This document shows, in pieces, positions 40,805 to 51,876 of a stretch of DNA of 64,000 bases. The stretch comes from Lineus longissimus. Taxonomy: Eukaryota; Nemertea; Pilidiophora; Heteronemertea; Lineidae. The first letter of the stretch is position 1. Every line of letters starts with the position of its first letter. The stretch spans positions 12,648,501 to 12,712,500 of the forward strand of contig NC_088320.1 of the NCBI RefSeq assembly GCF_910592395.1. The letters run 5' to 3'. The position numbers were made by a program, and so were the translations under genes. A model generated the notes under the pieces. It was not told where the DNA came from. It searched no databases and saw nothing but the letters and a program-made list of their open reading frames with translations.

Positions 40805-41419
40805 TTAATTTACTTGAATTTTTTTCCTTGAATTTTGGTTAATGAAGACAGTAAAAAGGCCATTTATTTTAATGGAATAATCTCACCAGATGGAGGAAGT
40901 GTGACGTTAACATCATGTCTCCATGGACAGAATAACATTTGCCTTTAAACCATAGTGATATTCAGTTGTACAATGGCCATATCAGATGTTGCAGTCATTA
41001 ATTATTTGTGCTTGCAAATTACAATGGCCATATCAGATGTTGCAATCATTAATTATTTTTGCTTGTCAAAGACATGAAAAGGCCTATTGTGTCTTAATGC
41101 GTTTATCCGACAGAATTTTCGAAAAATATTTTCAGCGCTGAAAATTATTTTTGCGTCGTTAAAATAATGTCTGGAAATTCTGTCGGATTAACGCATTAAC
41201 GAACAATAGACCATTGTAATACTTTGGGACGTGAGTATTGTTTGGTAACATATGTTACCATGTACATGCAGACACTGTCAACATTATTTTCAATAGATTC
41301 AAGCAACAATGATTAATCACTGTAACAGCTGTCTTGTAGGCCTACAGCATTTATTGGAATACGCTGGGACTATCAAGATGTGCGAACTTCAATGGTTCAT
41401 TTCTCTGCCATTTCTCAAT
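40805..41419. other. non-coding right arm of the Polinton with direct and inverted repeats
   Basis: A direct repeat (CAATGGCCATATCAGATGTT, then TTGCA/G and TCATTAATTATT) occurs at about 40,972-41,012 and 41,027-41,066. A long imperfect palindrome spans 41,094-41,209, with TTTTCAGCGCTGAAAA at its centre. No open frame. Confidence 0.7.
41094..41209. repeat. palindrome in the Polinton right arm
   Basis: The outer arms CTATTGT...TAATGCG and CGCATTA...ACAATAG pair; inner arms ATCCGACAGAATTT and AAATTCTGTCGGAT pair; the centre is a perfect 16-bp palindrome. Confidence 0.8.
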
Positions 41420-41695
41420 GGATATTTGCAATGATGTATCCTTGGAAAGCTATTGACGTGTACTTTCTGTTGGAATACAGTAAGTCATGATTACATTAAC
41501 CCATTGAACTCTAGTATTCCCTTACCATTTCACTGCAACGCTTCACTGACCATTTCATGAATGATAGAATATATGTATTGTGGTGTCTGGTTCTTAGGGG
41601 TTTCTAAGCTAATTTGAGACAAAAAGGCCTGTAAGGGCTTTTGTTAAAATAGCTTAGAATTACCTACATTCCTACCACCACAATACATATATTCT
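41420..41695 (-). repeat. Polinton right terminal inverted repeat
   Basis: 276 bp, reverse complement of 21,916-22,199 with differences in the outer part. Its own terminal hairpin pairs 41,566-41,585 with 41,676-41,695 without mismatch. Confidence 0.9.
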
Positions 41696-41701
41696 CATGT
41701 T
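41696..41701. repeat. Polinton target-site duplication, right (CATGTT)
   Basis: Direct copy of 21,910-21,915, immediately after the final CT of the element. Confidence 0.9.
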
Positions 41702-42263
41702 GGTATACTGCGTTGTTGCCTGACGGGATTTACGAGTATTTATTACTTGTTAATGGCATTCGCAAAAAGCAGGGCTATTATTAAGCCGCTATACATCCGT
41801 GTCCAACCGTTTGTCATGTCATGAGAGATCTTATCACACCATTATTGTTATCACAATACTGTCACTGCGGAGAAAGTATAGATCGGAGACCTATTATTGC
41901 GAATTCGTGTTGTACATAGACTTGTCCCCGGTAAAGGTCCTGTACGGCATGTACGCTTATGCATTGAAGGCCTATTTGGTACACTGATGTGAAAGTAAAT
42001 ATTGTGACCTGTTTTAAAGGTCCCGCCCTATTGTTCGACAATGGTTCAGTGATTTCAAATACCTGACGGGCTCATCTTGCCTATAGGTGTATTGTCTCAT
42101 GTGTGAATAGTTTCGACGTCCTGTGAGAGGTGAGAGACCCCTATTGGCTACTTCGTGTAACTTTATTTTGCCTACATAGCTGCTGCCTATAGCGTCCCTT
42201 TAAACACTATGAAGACTGTGACACTGGTGTGAAAGTAAATATAGTCCACTATTTAAAAGTCCT
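41702..42263. other. intergenic with dispersed repeat
   Basis: At about 42,115-42,200 a segment (GTGAGAGGTGAGAGACCCCT, then TTGGCTACTTCGTGTAACTT) recurs inverted at 42,905-42,985 and 43,125-43,195, so it is a dispersed short repeat. No gene seen. Confidence 0.5.
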
Positions 42264-42648
42264 GGGCCCGGTTGTTCAAAAGAAGAAATACATTTTTAAA
42301 GATAAATTAACGTTAAAATTCCTGACTTGGCGTTAAGATAGCGTCAAGTTTTATTTTGAGTTGTTCAAACAATATTAGCCTAACATTGGCGTTATCTTTA
42401 ACGTTAGATTTAACTTACCTAAAACCCTAAGTTAAATCTAACGTTATCTTTAACTTGATTATCTATACCTACCATGGCAACTAACATCAGTGAACCAAGA
42501 TGCAATATTTACTAACATTAGCGTTAGTTTACCCTAGCGTTGTTTTGAACAACCCAAATTTAACGCCAAGTTAGCTAACGCCAAGTTAAGGAATTTAACG
42601 TTGATATTTGACTTAACATCAATGAAATTCTTTTGAACAACCGGGCCC
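42264..42648. mobile_element. foldback/MITE-like element, 385 bp
   Basis: The ends GGGCCCGGTTGTTCAAAAGA and its reverse complement bound a segment rich in TTAACGTTA-type self-complementary strings. If the true end is GGCCCGG, the flanks are CTG on both sides, a possible 3-bp duplication. No coding capacity. Confidence 0.7.
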
Positions 42649-43465
42649 TGTTCTATTGTTTGATGGGATTTCATGAATAGCAATATGGGCCCAGGCTTAT
42701 ACATCGTAGACGTATTACAGTCATTTGAAAGTCAGTATAGTCTTCAAAGGTCAGGCGGGCGCGTCGATTTTAATAATAATATACAATGTATAATAATGAT
42801 CACAATATTGAAGATAAGAAGAAGAATTCCCAAGCTTGTTGGCTTGGGAAGCCTAGTGATTCACCTTCCCTAAAGAATGCATAAGATTCGAGACATGTCC
42901 ATTAAAGGGGCACTATAGGCAGCATCTTGGTAGGCAACATAAAGTTACACAAAGTAGCCAGTGAGTCTCTCACCTCTCACAGTTTGTCCTAACCTAGTCA
43001 CGCCTGTAACAGGGATACATTCAGTGATGAATCAAATAAGACCTAATGCCCTTACTCTGTTTATAAGTCAGCTAACGTTGACCAATTTGACCCCCTGCTC
43101 CTACATAGTCCCCCTTTAATAGTAAACTATAGGCAACAGCTAGGTAGGCAAGATACAGTTACACAAAGTCGCCAATAAGGGTCTCTCACACAACAGTATG
43201 TTGAAACTATGCACACGTGTTCGAGTGAGTGATAAATCTAACTCCTCCCTCCCCACCAACCCACCCCACCCAAACGAACGGCCACCCCTTTAAAGGGAGA
43301 CTATATAACTCACTCGTACTCGTATGGTTTTTGCAGGTCAGTCGTCAGTTGGAGAAGGTCTAGTTACTCAACGGTAATTCAGTACGTATTTCCGTAGTTG
43401 GCGTACGCCTTTATTCCAATAATCCCAAGAACGGGCATCAGAGAAGCTAGGATAGCAGCCAACGC
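42649..43465. other. intergenic with two copies of a dispersed short repeat
   Basis: Copies of the repeat noted at 42,115 lie at about 42,905-42,985 and 43,125-43,195 in inverted orientation. A TATA-like string sits at about 43,301-43,306. No gene recognised. Confidence 0.45.
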
Positions 43466-43620
43466 CATCTATAATTGTTCCAAGAAACCATGATCCAATG
43501 AATCGACCGCTATTTTGATATCGTCATTATGATCGCTCCGCCTGTTCGCGTGGTGGCGTGGTGGTGGCGTGGTGCCCGTGGTGGCGTGGTGCAAATACCG
43601 CCTGCCCAAATAGCGGTGCA
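43466..43620. repeat. inverted copy of the Polinton left-flank repeat
   Basis: Reverse complement of about 21,750-21,909: GGTGGCGTGGTG units, GCTCCGCCTGTTCGCG, TTTTGATATCGTCATTATGA and GCCATCTATAATTG. Confidence 0.75.
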
Positions 43621-46369
43621 AGTGTATGTGCTAATGTGGCATGGAAGGGGATTGTTTTCATTTATTTCTATTTCTATAATTCTAACTTGTATCGTTTGTT
43701 TTTTCAGGTTATCATCAGGACACACGCACGTACGTGCATGTACATGGTAGGCCGCCCGCATGCTTGGACATGGCATTCGTGCTTTTGTACATGTACTTAC
43801 ACTCATGATCCAGCACTTCCGATGTTCTGCTACAGACTGACGGCAGCGGCACTGTTTCGCCGAAGACTATCATGTTATCATGTTTCTGGCAGACTTCTGA
43901 AGGGTGTTTCGGACGTTTGGATTTCTCTCGGCCACCTGGCTGCTGGGGCGCGGTGGTCTTTTTTGAAAACATGGACGCTTCTGTTTTTGTTCATGCAGTT
44001 CAGCTTTTTCGAAATTTTCGAATCAGGCCTGGGTCAGACGGCAAGCTATGCGAGGATGTAATGTAGTTAATCAGGTTCGCTGGGATGTATGTTACTTCTG
44101 GTAATGTTCAAGTGTTATAGGATATCACAAGTCATAAATTATGTGTTGGCTACGTTTTGAACGGACAAGCAAGCTGCAACAAGAATGGGTAAATTAAATA
44201 AACACTTGACCTATTTGGAAAATGCGTCGGTCTCTACTTTTTATACATCATTCAAATTCACTTAAACTTGAATACCGCGTAATCGCGATGATATGTCACA
44301 TCTCGTCATATTAAAGTCGATAACGCTATAAATATTGCTTTCGGCTGCCACGCATTTCACTTCGGTACTCTCAATCCACCCAGGCTGACTACTTCGTATT
44401 TAAGGTAGGCGACAGTTTTATCGTTGAAAATTCCATTTTATGAAGCGTCTGGCCCTTGAAATGGTGTAAAATTGGTCCAAAATAGGCCTGATGTGTGTCA
44501 AGTTCGCCTGGTCATAGGTTGGTGGACAATATTCTTTTTCGTAAAGCCACCGTGATAGCCAAGGTAACATTTATCCTACTCTTTACCAGAAATACATGAC
44601 CAGGCCTGTACATCACAGCGATAGTCACTACGAACACCAACTCTCGTTTTATTCTCGGAAAACTCTCGAAATCTGCATCGCTCACGAAATCTCTCGTAAA
44701 TCACTCGTAAAGTACAGGGACGCCTAATCGGATTACACGCTCAGTGGCGATGCCTCTCGTAAAGTCTCGAGTTCTTGAATTCCGAGACCTTTCGTCAGTT
44801 TTTCGATACCTTTCGACAGTAAAATCTATTAAACGGTTATTTACATGTTGGTTTGCAGGGGGCGCGATAAGTCCGACAATTATGATCAGCGTGCTCAATA
44901 TTTATGATAGTTGTCAGTTCCACAATGAAACTTAGGAGGCGGATAAGATATGACGTTGCCTATCTTTTGTAAAAAGTCATCTATGCGAACCATGCAGAGG
45001 CAATTCAATTATTGAGTGTCCTTCCCGGGCAGGCTCTTCCCCTATCATAATTATGTTGATGACAATCGATGCGTTTATTTAACGCGTTGGTCTTTGATGA
45101 TTCCAAATAAGCATTAAGAAATAAACATTAACCTCATTAAGTGTGTTATAAAAAGAAATGTTATTTTAGGATTTTACCCGATCTGCAATGCATGGTATGC
45201 GTGCGTCTATATGACACCGTTGACGGTCGCTATCAGTGTGAATCGAGTTTAGCCAAGTTCGTATCAGAGCGATTCCTCGAGCTCGCGTCAGTGTATTGTA
45301 CACTTTTTTCCGCGCCACACTTTCGCAAGTAAAAGCGGAGATAGCCTGGTGCGTCGACATAGCGTTTTGTATTAGTAGCGCGTTTTATATTAGTAGCGCT
45401 GTGCTTCAGAAATTAACAGTAAAAACGTCAGTCTGTCATTACTGCAGCCTCTGAACAGACAAAATCTTAAAACCACCGGATGCCATCACCTTTTTATTCA
45501 TATGTAAATAAACCGCAGTATCAATAAATGGTTCATGATATTTGCTGCTCGGTTGGTGCATTAGGCAACAAAACGGCAAAATAGCTGTCAATCACATTAT
45601 CATTTAGCCATTACTGTTAAAGACCCTTATTCGTCGGTGATTACCTCGCAATATACGACATCGGATTATCACACCAAACTACTAATTTCTTTTTTTCTAA
45701 ACTGACCTTTTTATTTGGACAGTTTATTGATCGTTTAAAATTACTGCACACGCAATTGTTAACGCTTCCATGCCAACGTAATGTCGCTTATTCATGTACT
45801 TATGCTTTATACTTTTATATGACTGAAGATATAAGGCAAGTAGAAAGCTGACATGGAGATTCGTGCCAACCATCTATTAGTTTCAAATATAAACCAGAAA
45901 ATGTCCAAGCCACCACAAAAACATTTCGTGCTCTGAACTTTCCAACGTTAAATACGGGAAGTGTGCTGAAGACTTTAAGTTTGAATATTTTTTGGGCTTC
46001 AAAGTTTTTGACTATATCTAAACCGAACATGTTTTCTCTTATCAACGAAGTTTAGTGCAGCAAACTGCATAATTGCAAATTCCTATAGAGCCCATGGAAT
46101 GTTTTTCTTAGCGTTTTGTTGGATTGTAAACATTCACTTGGTTTTGAAAAGGGCCATCAAAGTCACACTATGAGAAAGATTTACAACATATTTGTCAACG
46201 TAACTGTGGAGTAATTAGGGACACCATTCCAAAGAAGGGATGTGGGCCGTTTATTGAGAATATTCGAATGGTTCTTTCGTATTTCTCTGACTGGGGTAAC
46301 ATGGCCGATACAAAAATGTCCAAAACTGAAAATCATGACTTTGAAACGAAAAAAAAGTCCCAACTTTAA
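43621..46369. other. intergenic, no gene recognised
   Basis: Short open frames on both strands (for example 43,558-44,061 plus) show no motifs. At 44,660-44,830 there are many TCTCGTAAA/TCTCGAAA strings, a loose local repeat. A TATAAATA string lies at about 44,328-44,335. Confidence 0.4.
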
Positions 46370-47330
46370 GTCTTAACGCAAGGAGGATACCGCGGTGACG
46401 TCACGGCTTTTCCAAGATGGCGCTGCATATTGTAAACAAACTCGATCCACGGCCAAGGGAAAATCAAGTCATCAAAAAAGTTAGATATTTCGCATCAAGT
46501 CAGAGTTATTAGTACTTTTCTGCTATGAAATAAGTCTTCAGACAATAAGCTATCATTTGAATAATGAAAAGTGCTGTTTTGATGGGGAAAAATAAGGTTT
46601 TTTAAACCAAATAGCAGGCACCGATCTTCCAAAATTAGCGATGGTTTCAAAACAGTCTCCCAGATATGGGGCAATCTCTTCATTATCATAATGGGATGTG
46701 GAGGCATGTTTACAGATTTTACAAGTTCGAGACCTGTAATACCTAAAACTCGCATAGATCCCCATAGATCCCCTCTATTTGTCGAGTTAGCGCCCCTGTA
46801 AGATCATGCATTTTCGGACACTAGAACGAAATCTTCCTGCGGATATCGCGGTTTCGGTGATGATTTAAGGAGACATTGACTGTTCTTAGAGTTGTATGGG
46901 ACAGAAATGAGTTCATACTTCATGAATACATGAATATATTATGATATGGGCGGGCTTCTAAGTCAAAACAATAACAAACTCAACTGCATCTCTACTGTAT
47001 ATTGCGTAGTGTATTGCCTAGTGTATTTCGTAGTGTATTTTAGCGGAGACATTATTTCCGCACTTTGGCCACGCCAAACGTCTTTTTTATTCGTGGAAGT
47101 TAATCTGCTCTGTAAATTTTATTTTACACAGGAAGAATCCACACTAGGTATTGCAATATTTCATGTCTATTGGTGTTTTTGTGTACAGGAGCGCACCAGA
47201 CAGTGAGACATGGAGATGTGTTCAGTGCTGGTGCTGTCAGTAGACTGATTCTGATTGGCCATAGCGATCACTAATATGGGTCAGGATCACGTGATGTGAC
47301 GTCACCGCGGTATCCTCCTTGGTCTTAACG
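46370..47330. mobile_element. non-autonomous DNA transposon, 943 bp plus 9-bp target duplications
   Basis: A perfect 26-bp inverted repeat begins CAAGGAGGATACCGCGGTGA at 46,379-46,404 and is inverted at 47,296-47,321. It is flanked on both sides by GTCTTAACG (46,370-46,378 and 47,322-47,330). A 9-bp duplication points to a Mutator-like or related superfamily. No transposase inside. Confidence 0.88.
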
Positions 47331-48424
47331 GCACTTCTCTTTTGCGTATTTTAAAGTGAAAATTTCAGAACTTGATGGAGTTTTTGTCGGACTAAACCTT
47401 TTCTGGTTTTTGTTTGAACTGGATGGATGGTTTCACACAAATTCATGTATATATTCTACTTGCTTCATTTGCAATACTCGGTCCTCAGTGATATCGGGTC
47501 ATAAAGGCGAAGTACCCTGCGTATCGAGGCTTTAACCCTTAAAATGCCAATTTTATACAGAAATCAAACTTTGGGCACGACTCACTGGAGGGGCAATGTA
47601 TCAAACTGGCAGCATGCCCTTTGGAAGTGCCCCACATATGAGCGATTAAAATCGGCTGAAACGATAATTGCTCGTTGTTTGTGTCGACTTGCCTCCATCA
47701 CCTCCGGTCATACAACAGAAGAAATACGAGTAATCTTCATCTACGAGTATCAATATAAACAGTAATCACAACATATAGTATTGTTGTAAAAAGAATTAGT
47801 ATGTCATGAAACTATTCCATTGACATCACTGTATTATAATCTTAAACTTTAACATGTTTAACGTGATTTTTAATGAGCTAGTGGCAGGAGAGTTTATGAA
47901 CGGGGTGGTTGCATGGGGGGGGGGGGGGGGGGTAGCTTAAGGTTCACACGACGACAAGGCCAACTCAACAAAATGGCAGACATATGGCAGAGGACTCAAT
48001 GCTTTCTGAACAGGTGACGGACAAATGCAGGAGATTTCTGAAAACTCAGCAAAGCATTTTAGACCAGTGACCTCTTATGCACGCCCAATTAAACAGAAAG
48101 TGAGTATAGCATTTGGAGACGGAGGTAATTCCCTCATCACACCAAGTCATATGAACGGTAGTTGATAAAACTTGGAATCAGTGAAACCCTGTGACCTGTG
48201 CTAAACCATGGAATAGTCAGTACTAAACCGTGGAATCACTGTGCAAGTACCGCGTGAAATCGGGTGCGTTCCTTCCACAATTTTTACCCTTCCAACTGCC
48301 AATCTCGTCCCAGCTGACTTAATTGATAGCAATTTGCCAGTAGTTCCAGAAACCACCTTTTTGTGGAGGATGACGTCATCATGGAATGCATTTGAAATGC
48401 GTTGTTGTCGTTTAAAAATAAACT
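47331..48424. other. intergenic with an 18-G run
   Basis: An uninterrupted run of 18 G lies at 47,915-47,932. No gene recognised. Confidence 0.5.
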
Positions 48425-48790
48425 TATATTTTTCTTGATTAGTAGTCGAAAGAGCCTGGTGTATTCAACCCTGTCAAAAGCTTAGGACGCATCAAGCAAC
48501 ATAGCGTAAACTTGTCCTCCACCATTTAGATAATACTGTATAATTTCATTAACCGCATTTGTACAATTTGTAGTAGAAACACCAGCTTTGTAACCGAATT
48601 GCATATCAGACGACATCAATTGCTCCTTGCATTTCTCAAGTATGATTGTTTCTAGCAATTTACAAAGAGGGCTATTTAGGGCTATAACCCTGTAATTTGC
48701 TGAGTCCCATATTGACTTCTTACCATTTTTAACGATTGGAATAATAGTGCTTTTCAACATATCATCAGGTAAATAACCATGTTACCCCTA
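48425..48790 (-). pseudogene. LINE reverse transcriptase fragment
   Basis: It encodes the RT fingers/palm start: IIPIVKNGKKSIWDSANYR, LNSPLCKLLETIIL and QFGYKAGVSTTNCTNAV, then LLDAS followed by a stop where AAG (Lys) of the usual D.SKAFD box is expected, then AFDRVEY. It is a jockey/CR1-like LINE piece lacking both ends and sits directly left of the second Polinton copy. Confidence 0.75.
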
Positions 48791-48889
48791 ATAGTTTTTT
48801 CTCTCTAAAATAATTTAACGTAACTCCTGGTTTAATAAGTTTAAAAAATAGTAAGGATTGTCTAGGACTGATAAATAATCCACTATCGT

Positions 48890-50069
48890 TTTACCAGAAT
48901 CAATTTAAACTGGCTGTATGGTTTGCAACAATTGGTTGTCGGATTTCAATTGATGACCATTTAAACCACAGTAATACAATGATAAGACCATTTTACAGAT
49001 TTCATGCTTATTATCAAATTTGTAAAATCATGAAAATGTTGCAAATTCCTTTACCAGGTGAAAACTTTTCAATGAAGTTAACAATAGCATAAATCATAAT
49101 AAACTAGAACAGTTATTGAGTGAGTTTAAGCTAAATGATGAATATGATTTATCAGTGTTTAAAAGTAATGAGGGGTGGACTTCCTGGAGTGTACCGGATT
49201 ACGATCCGAAGATAACAGATCCAGGTTATTACATCAATAATTCGAAAATTAATTTCTTTATGATGCAAGTGTATATGAACAGAATGCCACCAATGTTTAA
49301 GTCTGATTGGGATGTAGGTATGTCTAATTTTAAGTATCCAGATACCTTCATCAAGGATCATGTCAGTAGACATAAAAATGTATTTGATATGATAGAACAG
49401 AAACCATGTCGAACATATCAACAGTTTATGACTATTGAATCATCAGGTTTTTCGAATCCAGGGATAGAGAGATTGAATGACTCTATCAGGGCATTTGTGT
49501 ACTGTCTTTTGGGATCACAGGGAGAAACTAGAACACCGATAGTTGGAATACCCGGGACAGAATTAGATGCTCAGATGGAGTTTAAAAAGCTGCTAAAGGA
49601 TGCAATTGATAAACATGTGGATATTCTGACCTCAATTCTAAGATATCAGAATGCTGTCACCAAAACACATACAAGACTAGATTTTGTAATAGGACCTGGC
49701 CTGTACATCATAGGGTCAAACATTGTTCTTAATGTAGGTAAGATAGATAACTACAATAATAACATCTTGATAGCTCCAAGTAATGCTTAACCTGGTATTA
49801 ACGATATCAATAAAAAGAAGAAAGTAGCAACACCACGTATGGAAGGAGACAGTATTAAGAAAATAAAAGTTAAGACTAATGTTGATAAAGTTCATGATCC
49901 TCCTTTTAAGACGACTGTAGAAGAAAATAGACAGAACTAGTACTGATGTTCCTATTAAGGATATTGTTACTCCTTTCACTATTAAAAATGACAATGAAAC
50001 GCATGATACAATTAAGTTCATGATGTATGCAGTCTCTGGAACATTTATTGTTTTTATGATTATGTGATA
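48890..50069 (+). pseudogene. broken homologue of the 463-codon anchored protein
   Basis: The match starts at the FYQNQF... region (here FYQNQFKLAVWFATIGCRI is interrupted upstream). It has frameshifts near 49,075 and 49,925 and a stop after APSNA (49,788-49,790). The C-terminal membrane segment (IKFMMYAVSGTFIVFMIM) is kept at 50,010-50,066. The first ~70 codons are missing. The stalk has no hairpin repeat. Confidence 0.85.
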
Positions 50070-50174
50070 ACAATTTATGTGACAGCAATTTATGTGATAA
50101 CAAAATATGTGATTTCTGATAAGATAATTTATGATGAAATAATTTCTGATAAGATAATTTCAGCAATAATAAAT
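50070..50174. repeat. AT-rich short tandem repeats
   Basis: Repeats of ATTTATGTGATAACA and TTTCTGATAAGATAATTT variants between the two genes. Confidence 0.65.
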
Positions 50175-51776
50175 ATGTATGAGGGAGGTGAAGATTTTGA
50201 AATGGGGGAAATGGGTGGTCTTAGACCAACTGAAACTATTGATGAAAGTATGGATGCTAATATTTGAAATAGAATTCGTGAAACTAGTGATACAAGCTAC
50301 AGCACAAATGTAAGTAATTTAACTATTGAGAATAAATTCTCTACACCAGAAAGAGCAAGAGGTATCGCAACATATCTTGTGATACAAGAATCAATTTACA
50401 CAGAAATTGAGTCTAAACTTGATAAAGCATTGAAAAGATCATATTGGAATTATGACGATAAAAAACTGAGTAATCTAGCACCACGTATTTATGTTGAAAA
50501 TAATAAACTTTATCATTTACCTGATGAAAAGGAACTCTCTAGTTTTACTGAAGAAAAAAAAAAATCTAAAATGAAAGAAATAGATATTATATCAGAAGAT
50601 GTGAAGAAGAAAAAAATGGTAAAGGCAATTTCTTTAACCTATGGTACTAAAGGAAAGTTCTATTCTGAAAGTACATTATCAAAAGAATTTGGTGTAACTT
50701 TTGCTGACAAGATTAAAGAAATGATCCAACCAGATTCAAGACCATATGTTCCAGGTGAAACAACAGTGCCTATGGAAGGACCAGCATCTGTAAGACAACA
50801 TTTATTATCAGGTGAAACACAGACAGAAATCGATGAAGTTATTAAATCACCCAAACCAATATATAGGTTGATTGATGCAACTGATGATGAACTTAAAGAA
50901 TTAGGTTTCACAGAGTATGCATTTAGGGAACTTAAAGGATTAAAAAAGGCTGGTGATATTCTTGCTACAGTAAAAGTGGAAAAGGATATGCAGATAATGG
51001 AACTAAAAGAACAGCTTGAAAATTTACAAAGAGACTATGTAATACCGGTAGAAGAAGATGTTGGAAAAATAGACGAGTTGAAAAAAGAAATAACTGAACT
51101 AGAAGACAAACTGTATGAAGAAAAAGCAAAGGTATGGCGGATTGACAGTGAGAGGGAGTCACAAACTGAAAGTGCTAAACGTTTAATAAAAGATGTATTA
51201 ATTAAACCAGATTCAACTATTTCACTAAATGATAGAATTAAGTTACTTTTTAAGAGTGACAGTTTAACCATTGGTGCCATAATATCATCTGTAGTTATGA
51301 TCTTCACAACTCTTGGTTTTATCATCAGTAACACTTTAAAAGATGTCCGTAAACCTACACCACCAGGACCTAAACCTACACCACCAGGACCTAAACCTAC
51401 ACCACCAGGACCTAAACCTACACCACCAGGACCTAAACCTACACCACCAGGACCTAAACCAGGACCAGGACCAGGACTAGATCCTAAACCAGACCCTAAA
51501 CCAGATCCTAATCCAAAACCGTCAATACCAGATCAAGTAAAAGAAGGTTTCAAGAAGTTTGCTAATTGGCTTAAGGAACTGGCTAAGAAAGCAGCTTCTG
51601 CTTTACCTGGAATAATCGGGTCTATTGTCTCATTCCTATTGAAAACAGTGGCTAGTGTTGTTGGTTTTCTGACTGAGCACATGATAATAACATTGATTAG
51701 TATTATTGGTTCAATAATCTATGGATTGATAGGTGGATTTAGAGCAGTAAATGAATGTAGAAGTATTAAGAAGTAA
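50175..51776 (+). pseudogene. homologue of the 544-codon coiled-coil membrane protein, one stop
   Basis: The ATG at 50,175 (TAAATATG context) is in one frame with the whole gene to 51,776. The only break is a TGA at 50,265-50,267. The coiled coil, the two membrane regions and the C-terminal GIIGSIVSFLLKTVASVVGF stretch are conserved. The linker consists of five PTPPGPK units instead of PTPGPD. About 533 codons. Confidence 0.88.
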
Positions 51777-51876
51777 TATTGAATCATGATTTGATAGCTC
51801 AGTAATAGTAAGAAGTAAAAATTCATTATTACTTCTTAATATGGTGACTCATGATTTTACATTAATAATAAATAGA

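Larger units (their letters stand above)
21916..41695 (+). mobile_element. Polinton/Maverick element, 19,780 bp, exact ends
   Basis: It begins 5'-AGAAAGTGTA and ends ATATATTCT-3' (AG...CT), has ~280-bp terminal inverted repeats and a 6-bp target duplication. It encodes the Polinton hallmark set: protein-primed DNA polymerase B, retroviral-type integrase with chromodomain, A32-type packaging ATPase, a candidate double-jelly-roll capsid protein and penton-like proteins, plus lineage-specific genes. All genes except the polymerase are uninterrupted, and the TIRs still pair along their length, so the insertion is fairly young. No adenain-type protease was found. It carries at least 26 clusters of short double-hairpin repeats, mostly inside genes. 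Confidence 0.95.

Noticed and set aside
43558-44061. 167-codon open frame as a gene
   Set aside because: Its first part is translated from a dispersed repeat of GGTGGCGTGGTG units; no recognisable domain.
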